This document shows positions 34,164 through 38,624 of a DNA stretch of 38,624 nt, piece by piece. A program made the position numbers and the translations under genes. This DNA is from Clostridiales bacterium (lineage in GTDB: Bacteria > Bacillota > Clostridia > Saccharofermentanales > Saccharofermentanaceae): assembly GCA_017940895.1 (NCBI GenBank), contig JAGAXM010000021.1:1-38624 (forward strand), read 5' to 3'. Every line of letters starts with the position of its first letter. Position 1 is the first letter of the stretch. Below the pieces are notes generated by a model. The model did not search any database. It was not told the DNA's origin and was given only the letters and a program-made list of their open reading frames with translations.

Positions 34164-35234
34164 TTATAATCTCTTCTTAGCCTCTTCGTAAGCGGCTTTG
34201 AAGTATAATCCGTTTCTTGATCTGTCGGATATACCGGCAGTATTATCAACCATTATATTATATTCTTCACTCGATAACCCATTGATTATACCCTCTATGT
34301 CCATCAGAGAATCAACCGCGATGCCGACTCCGTTCTCCTTAACGAAACCTGATACAGCGGACCGGGACCAGACGATTACGGGGATATTGGAAGTCAGATA
34401 CAGACTTAACTTGTGCGGGTTATTGTATCTTAAGTAGTTGCCCGTATTACCTACACAGCTTTCCGCGGAAGTGCCGTCCCATACGATACCGAAGTCACCT
34501 TTCATCTTCGCGCACAGCTCATCCGGCGGGAAAGCACCTTCATAATGCACATTACCGTGAGAAGAATCCGCATCGTAACCTACACCATAGACATAGAGAT
34601 CCGTATCATCAGGGCTTTTATCAATAAAGTCATAAAGATAAGACGACTTCATTCTCGTAAGATTACCCGCGATAACAAGCGAATAATCCGTCGAGTCTTT
34701 ATGGCGGACCGGTATCTCATGATCCGTTAAATAATCGAAGAGATTAAGATCTATAAGCTTATCAGTATCGAATCCCTGAGAGACCAGATAATCGTGCATT
34801 ATGCCGTTGTGGCAGATGATGGCATCGAACTGCTTGAGCAGACAATCGTCGGCGATGAAAGCAGTCTTATTGCTTACAAGATAACCGTCCACGCCCTTAT
34901 TACGTAATGTATCAAGATCATGAATTATCGCTATGCATTTGCAGCCCTTTTTACGTATCTTGGAGATGAAGTAATTCGACATTCTTACTCCGTACATGGG
35001 ATGCTGGTACAGAAGCAGGTCGCCCTTCTTCATCTTAAGGTAATACTTAAACCAAGTGAACGATGTGACTGCCAGTATCCAGACTTTATGCAAATACTTA
35101 TTAAGGTTCGTCGGGAGCTTCGGGAATACCAGTTCCTTTAATCCCATAGACTCACAGATGTGTGCAATATCATCGGTAGCTTTATTACCGGCATTAAACT
35201 CATTTTTCAGTCTTACGTGCGTGTAGTATTCCAT
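34164..35234 (-). CDS. Gtf3/galactofuranosyltransferase-like glycosyltransferase
   Basis: A 356-residue protein. KKGDLLLYQHPMYGVRMSNY and CIAIIHDLDTLRNKG, followed by FDAIICHNGIMHDYL, are typical of the family that includes beta-1,6-galactofuranosyltransferases such as WbbI and the glucosyltransferase Gtf3. The C-terminal half (YGVGYDADSSHGNVHYEGAF, DFGIVWDGTSA, LYLTSNIPVIVWSRSA) contains the nucleotide-sugar side of a GT-B fold. It may add galactofuranose, but no UDP-galactopyranose mutase gene lies in the window, so this would need to come from elsewhere. The short spacing to its neighbours makes cotranscription certain. Confidence 0.86.
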   Translation of the reverse strand: MEYYTHVRLKNEFNAGNKATDDIAHICESMGLKELVFPKLPTNLNKYLHKVWILAVTSFTWFKYYLKMKKGDLLLYQHPMYGVRMSNYFISKIRKKGCKCIAIIHDLDTLRNKGVDGYLVSNKTAFIADDCLLKQFDAIICHNGIMHDYLVSQGFDTDKLIDLNLFDYLTDHEIPVRHKDSTDYSLVIAGNLTRMKSSYLYDFIDKSPDDTDLYVYGVGYDADSSHGNVHYEGAFPPDELCAKMKGDFGIVWDGTSAESCVGNTGNYLRYNNPHKLSLYLTSNIPVIVWSRSAVSGFVKENGVGIAVDSLMDIEGIINGLSSEEYNIMVDNTAGISDRSRNGLYFKAAYEEAKKRL

Positions 35235-35240
35235 AATCCG

Positions 35241-36347
35241 TCACTTAAAATACAGTTCTCTTACAGATTCGGCAACGGACACGGAATCGAACTTCTGCCC
35301 GACTATCATATCAGCGCCGTCTTCCCTATTCTTAAGATCGATCTTCTTAATATCTTCTGTCCATGCACCTGCATAGCCGAGGCTCTCGAACTTCACTTTA
35401 CCCGATATATTAATATCCCTGGGGATAGTATCGGAAGCGATCACGGGAAGTCCCGTAGCCTGTGCCTCGACTGCAACGATGCCGAATCCTTCATGAAGCG
35501 ACGGGAAGATAAACACATCCATCGCATTCATATAGTCCTGAACGTTATTGACGTTCCCGACCAGAATGATGTGATCGGTTAATCCGTTACTGCTGATGAA
35601 GGACTCGATCTGTTCCCTCATCTCACCGTCTCCGACAAATATCATCTTATATCTGTCAGACTGCAGCCTTAACTTCTTAAGAATCTCTATCGAGAACTCA
35701 TGGTTCTTGCTTCTTGATAATCTTCCGACCTGTCCTATAAGAACAGTATCTTCATTAATCCCGAGCTGCGCTCTGATCTTGGCACGCACGGTCGGATCGA
35801 AGCGGAATCTGTCGACATCTATACCGTTCTTCAAGACTATGAGCTCATTCTCGACTACTTTCCTCGAGAACTTCCACTCGCCCGCTTTCTTAGAGCAGGC
35901 ACAATATATGTCCGGATAGTGATCCAGTCTGTAGCCGTTAAGCGCGCGGCTTACGCGGTACTTAAAGTTCTTGACCAAACCGTCCGCATGGGAATGAACT
36001 ATAACTTTGGGCACGCCTGCTTTTTTCGCTGTCTCGGCAGCGTATGCAAGTACCGATATGCTTCCGGAGTGGATGTGAGCGACGTCATACTTATTTTCAC
36101 GAAGCACCTTCTGCAGAGGCGCTATGATATTTTTACGGTTGCCGCCGGGGACAAAGTCCAGACCCGAAGCGCAGAGCTTACCGCCCTTTTCCGCGATCAT
36201 GGCTTCATACATGGGGTTGTCGGAATAATACGGGGTAAAGAAATCTATCTGAAGATCCTGCATATTGATCTTCTCGAGCACACTGAAGATGAATGCTTCC
36301 TGTCCGCCGTGCGAGAGCGGCTCACCGAAAATCTCTATTACTCTCAT
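35241..36347 (-). CDS. GT4-family glycosyltransferase
   Basis: A 368-residue GT-B enzyme. N-terminal EPLSHGGQEAFIFSVLEKI and the HSGSISVLAYAAETAKKAG segment form the acceptor domain, and VIVHSHADG holds the conserved His. The C-terminal donor domain has LIGQVGRLSRSKNHEFSIEI, FVGDGEMREQIE, FIFPSLHEGFGIVAVEAQ and TGLPVIAS, with the EX7E motif intact. It is a retaining transferase that extends the lipid-linked repeat unit. The following gene starts 7 bases after it; its own ATG comes one base after the preceding stop. Confidence 0.96.
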   Translation of the reverse strand: MRVIEIFGEPLSHGGQEAFIFSVLEKINMQDLQIDFFTPYYSDNPMYEAMIAEKGGKLCASGLDFVPGGNRKNIIAPLQKVLRENKYDVAHIHSGSISVLAYAAETAKKAGVPKVIVHSHADGLVKNFKYRVSRALNGYRLDHYPDIYCACSKKAGEWKFSRKVVENELIVLKNGIDVDRFRFDPTVRAKIRAQLGINEDTVLIGQVGRLSRSKNHEFSIEILKKLRLQSDRYKMIFVGDGEMREQIESFISSNGLTDHIILVGNVNNVQDYMNAMDVFIFPSLHEGFGIVAVEAQATGLPVIASDTIPRDINISGKVKFESLGYAGAWTEDIKKIDLKNREDGADMIVGQKFDSVSVAESVRELYFK

Positions 36348-37250
36348 TTATCCGTCAGTACCCTCAAATTCGATTGCAGGTTTAAACGAGAAGCCGCTCG
36401 TGAACGACTTCCAGATAACACGCAGCTTCTTCATTCTGCCGTCTTTTGCCTTGAACAGTATTCTTATGTTGTGAAGAGCGAAGCGGGCGAACAGATAAAG
36501 CATCCCCGTGAAGCCTTCTCTTCTGTAAAGATAGACCTCGTTCCTGTACAGATACTGATATCTCCACAGACGGGACTCGGGTTCCGATTCGATGCCGACT
36601 TTATTGTTGCTGTCCATGTAGTGCTCGACCGTACTATCAGGTACTACATAGCAGGGCATCGTCAGTGATATACGTCTTGAATATTCGAGGTCATCTGCCC
36701 AAATGAAGAATTCCTTGATCGGAAGTCCTACCTTCTTAACAGTCGAAGTCTTAACGAAGAAAGAAACGAATGAAGCCATAATGATCTGCTCCATATCAGC
36801 AGGAACAGCATCGACTTTCTTTCTGATGGAATACCTTTGCTTATTCATGTTACACAGGCTGCCGTCTTTCCAATACACGATGCTCGACAGATATCCGAAC
36901 TCATCGTTCAGTCTGTCCTTGGCAGCCATTAAGCCTTGAAGTGCGGTCGGACCAGCGAACGTATCATCATCCATCAGCCAGACATACTCATAGCCCAGCT
37001 CAACAGCCTTAGCCACTCCGTAGCTGAAGCCACCTGCGCCTCCGAGATTCTTGCCTGTATTGATATAGATGATCTCGTTATTATCGATGAAACTCTTTAT
37101 GTGATCCTTGGTACCATCAGTACTTGCATTATCGACGATCAGGATATCGGTCCTGCTGTTCTCCTGACCAAGAAGGCGCTTAATACACTCCACCAATAGT
37201 TCTTTCCTATTGTATGTAACAACAACAGTAACAACCGTACTATTTCCCAT
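36348..37250 (-). CDS. GT2-family glycosyltransferase (GlfT2/rhamnosyltransferase-like)
   Basis: A 300-residue protein. VVTVVVTYNRKELLVECIKR opens the fold, VDNASTDGTKD gives the donor-binding Asp, GKNLGGAGGFSYGVAKA is the next block, and VWLMDDDTFAGP is the metal motif. EYSRRISLTM and VPDSTVEHYMDS belong to the acceptor side. The four-residue MDDD motif with GGAGGF is typical of the subgroup that includes galactofuranosyl- and rhamnosyltransferases. It is first in the large operon, behind the promoter at 37302-37330. Confidence 0.94.
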   Translation of the reverse strand: MGNSTVVTVVVTYNRKELLVECIKRLLGQENSRTDILIVDNASTDGTKDHIKSFIDNNEIIYINTGKNLGGAGGFSYGVAKAVELGYEYVWLMDDDTFAGPTALQGLMAAKDRLNDEFGYLSSIVYWKDGSLCNMNKQRYSIRKKVDAVPADMEQIIMASFVSFFVKTSTVKKVGLPIKEFFIWADDLEYSRRISLTMPCYVVPDSTVEHYMDSNNKVGIESEPESRLWRYQYLYRNEVYLYRREGFTGMLYLFARFALHNIRILFKAKDGRMKKLRVIWKSFTSGFSFKPAIEFEGTDG

Positions 37251-37301
37251 TAAGTCTTCGCTTTCTTTTGTCTTAACTGCCGATCCTGTAAACCGTTAAC
37301 A

Positions 37302-37330
37302 ATTATACGTAAGCACTGTGTAAATCGCAA
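37302..37330 (-). promoter_or_regulatory. Strong predicted promoter of the Wzx/Wzy operon
   Basis: On the minus strand TTGCGA (37325-37330) and TATAAT (37302-37307) are exactly 17 bases apart. The start would be near 37295, giving a leader of about 45 bases before the ATG at 37250. It lies in the gap after the NeuB-type gene, so the operon need not depend on upstream transcription. Confidence 0.65.
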
Positions 37331-37339
37331 ACCGCGGTA

Positions 37340-38383
37340 TCAGACCATATCCCAGGTAAGGATAGTATCCTCCTCAAGATCTCTTACGACCTTTCTGCCG
37401 ATCACGATATCCGTATAGACAGGTGATATTCCGGTTCCGGGACGCTTGGGCATAAGATCTTCTGCCTTGATGACTTCTCCCGCCTTCATGCTTCTTGTAA
37501 GAACAAGAGATCTTCTTGCTTCTCTTCTCGGAATCTGCTCACACTCGAGTACAGTCTTCTCAGGGCTTCCGAGCACCGTGTCGATCCATCTGAAATTATT
37601 GATCGCCTTAACGAAGTCTTCGGGCTCGCCTGCATGGTAGTGGTCATTACCGGGCAGAGTCTTATCAAGTGTGAAATGCTTCTCGATAACATCGGATCCC
37701 AGCATATAAGCAACAGCAAGTGTCATCATGGTGTCATCGGGTGCAACATGATCGCTGAAGCCGACCTTGATATCGGGGAAATCCTTCTTCAAAGTCTCGA
37801 TGATACGAAGATTCGCATTCTTGGGATCTGTAGGATAAGACAGAACACAGTGAAGGATTGTTATGTCGTCACAGCCGGACTCCTTTAACGCACGCACCGC
37901 TTCATCAACTTCGGAAAGATACGCTGCACCGACTGAAAGGATGACGGGCTTACCCTTAGCGCCGATATGTCTTATGAAAGGCAGATTAGAAAGATCAGAA
38001 GAACTGATCTTATAGAAATCGACCATATCTTCAAGATAATCAGCAGAAGCGTAATCGAACGGAGTGGATGTAAAGTCGATTCCTTTCGAATGAGTATAGT
38101 CGCTTAACTCCCTGTACTCAGCCTCACCGAAGCTGTCATGCTTAAGGAATAATTCATACTGGGTCTTGGTCGGCTCTTTGGTCGTATCCCAATATGCGGG
38201 AGAATTCTTGGACACGATAGTGCCCGCCTTGTAAGACTGGAACTTGGCGCAGTCGATTCCCGCTTCTGCGACCTTATCTATATAAAGCTTCGCAGCCTCG
38301 AGCGGAGTAATATTCATAACTCTCGCCGTATCGTAGAAATTAACTCCTATCTCAGCTATCAGGTAAGGCTTAGAATCTCTCAT
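37340..38383 (-). CDS. neuB: NeuB-family nonulosonic acid synthase
   Basis: A 347-residue cytoplasmic enzyme. The N-terminal barrel (about 1-275) has YLIAEIGVNFYDTA, CAKFQSYKAGTI, FTSTPFD, YKISSSDLSNLPFI, ILSVGAA, LHCVLSYPTDPKNANL, GFSDHV and EKHFTLDKTLPGNDH, the chain of metal and substrate motifs of N-acetylneuraminate synthases. The C-terminal SAF domain (about 285-347) begins RREARRSLVLTRSMKAGEVI. It condenses phosphoenolpyruvate with a 6-carbon amino sugar to make a sialic, legionaminic or related acid. The usual NHNG motif reads NFYDTA, a variant I associate with a Bacillota subgroup. NeuA, NeuC or legionaminate partners are not in the window and may lie to the right. GGAGG precedes the ATG by 9 bases. 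Confidence 0.94.
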   Translation of the reverse strand: MRDSKPYLIAEIGVNFYDTARVMNITPLEAAKLYIDKVAEAGIDCAKFQSYKAGTIVSKNSPAYWDTTKEPTKTQYELFLKHDSFGEAEYRELSDYTHSKGIDFTSTPFDYASADYLEDMVDFYKISSSDLSNLPFIRHIGAKGKPVILSVGAAYLSEVDEAVRALKESGCDDITILHCVLSYPTDPKNANLRIIETLKKDFPDIKVGFSDHVAPDDTMMTLAVAYMLGSDVIEKHFTLDKTLPGNDHYHAGEPEDFVKAINNFRWIDTVLGSPEKTVLECEQIPRREARRSLVLTRSMKAGEVIKAEDLMPKRPGTGISPVYTDIVIGRKVVRDLEEDTILTWDMV

Positions 38384-38477
38384 TTATCTTATCCTCCAGT
38401 TTATTCATCCTTTTTCTCATCGGAGTATCCCATATGTAATACATTACTATGCCGACAACGACAATTGACAGTATCAC
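38370..38477 (-). CDS. Doubtful single-membrane-segment small protein
   Basis: From a GTG at 38477 a frame reads VILSIVVVGIVMYYIWDTPM, then a charged tail RKRMNKLEDKINERF, ending inside the NeuB gene (14-base overlap). One hydrophobic segment plus a basic tail would suit a tiny membrane protein or the C-terminus of a decayed longer one; the frame is closed upstream by a stop and no start has a ribosome site. I know no family. Confidence 0.3.
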   Translation of the reverse strand: MILSIVVVGIVMYYIWDTPMRKRMNKLEDKINERF

Positions 38478-38624
38478 GAAGATAAAACTGATATGTAATG
38501 ACCTATGTCAATACCAATATTTAGTTGTATCTGAAAACATCTTAGAAGAGCTATGGAGTATCAGTTCTCGGCCTTGGCCACTCTGATATACGTGGATTGG
38601 TTACCTACAGGTCAATGGTCCGCC
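38478..38624. other. Right-edge region without a supported gene
   Basis: These 147 bases show no convincing coding frame. On the plus strand an ATG at 38553 opens a short frame (MEYQFSALATLIYVDWLPTG) that leaves the window; its upstream AGAAGAG is a poor ribosome site and only 24 codons are visible. On the minus strand all frames are interrupted. Confidence 0.3.

Noticed and set aside
38553..38624. Start of a plus-strand gene at the right edge
   Set aside because: Only 24 codons are visible, with a poor ribosome site; not enough to call a gene.
38478..38624. End of an insertion sequence at the right edge
   Set aside because: The change in character of the sequence suggested it, but no inverted repeat, target duplication or transposase fragment could be seen.

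Overview
The window looks like a surface-glycan locus from a low-to-medium GC member of the Bacillota, most likely class Clostridia. The support is AGGAGG-type ribosome sites, Wzx/Wzy and Wzm/Wzt export genes without outer-membrane partners, a ChW-like repeat lipoprotein, DUF5648 and CAP secreted proteins, and N-acetylneuraminate-synthase-type sugar chemistry. I cannot name a genus. I see no rRNA, tRNA, CRISPR array, intact insertion sequence or prophage.

Layout. (1) 1-3232: an edge-truncated gene with a possible nuclease-like signature, then a small minus-strand operon: a cytidylyltransferase/CobD-like aminotransferase fusion, a TetR regulator and a TSCPD-domain protein. (2) 3285-5884: two GT2 glycosyltransferases; the second carries two GT2 domains, and the C-terminal one has lost about 40 residues of its donor-binding half. 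(3) 5990-6943 (+): a DPM1-like polyprenyl-phosphate sugar transferase, tail-to-tail with (4) 6930-16462 (-): an ABC-dependent polymer operon (Wzm permease, Wzt ATPase, methyltransferase, a 1218-residue HAD-GT2-GT2 protein, and a large GT-C-like membrane protein). (5) 16885-20190 (+): a secreted DUF5648-repeat protein behind a clear promoter, a long hairpin, and a second GT-C-like membrane protein. (6) 20289-37250 (-): a tightly packed Wzx/Wzy-type operon of fourteen genes behind a good promoter at about 37.3 kb. It holds five glycosyltransferases, polymerase, flippase, a chain-length protein, a DUF6077-like membrane protein, a membrane protein with an inactive-looking metallo-beta-lactamase (MBL) domain, the initiating phosphoglycosyltransferase, a DUF4422 protein, an MBL lipoprotein with intact metal ligands, and a secreted CAP/DUF5648 protein. 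(7) 37340-38383 (-): a NeuB-family nonulosonic acid synthase, with a possible tiny membrane ORF just upstream.

How it fits together. Two export routes sit side by side. In the Wzx/Wzy route the phosphoglycosyltransferase starts a lipid-linked repeat unit, the glycosyltransferases extend it, Wzx flips it and Wzy polymerises it under the chain-length protein. In the ABC route the polymer is made in the cytoplasm and exported by Wzm/Wzt. The DPM1-like enzyme probably loads sugars onto polyprenyl phosphate for the GT-C-like proteins, which would decorate glycan outside the membrane. The least explained part is the extracytoplasmic set at the 3' end of the big operon (CAP/DUF5648, active-looking MBL lipoprotein, dead-looking MBL on a membrane anchor) together with the second DUF5648 protein. 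I infer a surface-glycan processing or anchoring module.

Composition differs by eye: about 1.4-4.3 kb is clearly GC-rich, about 4.3-16.5 kb is clearly AT-rich, and the right half is intermediate. This suggests a mosaic locus built by exchange.
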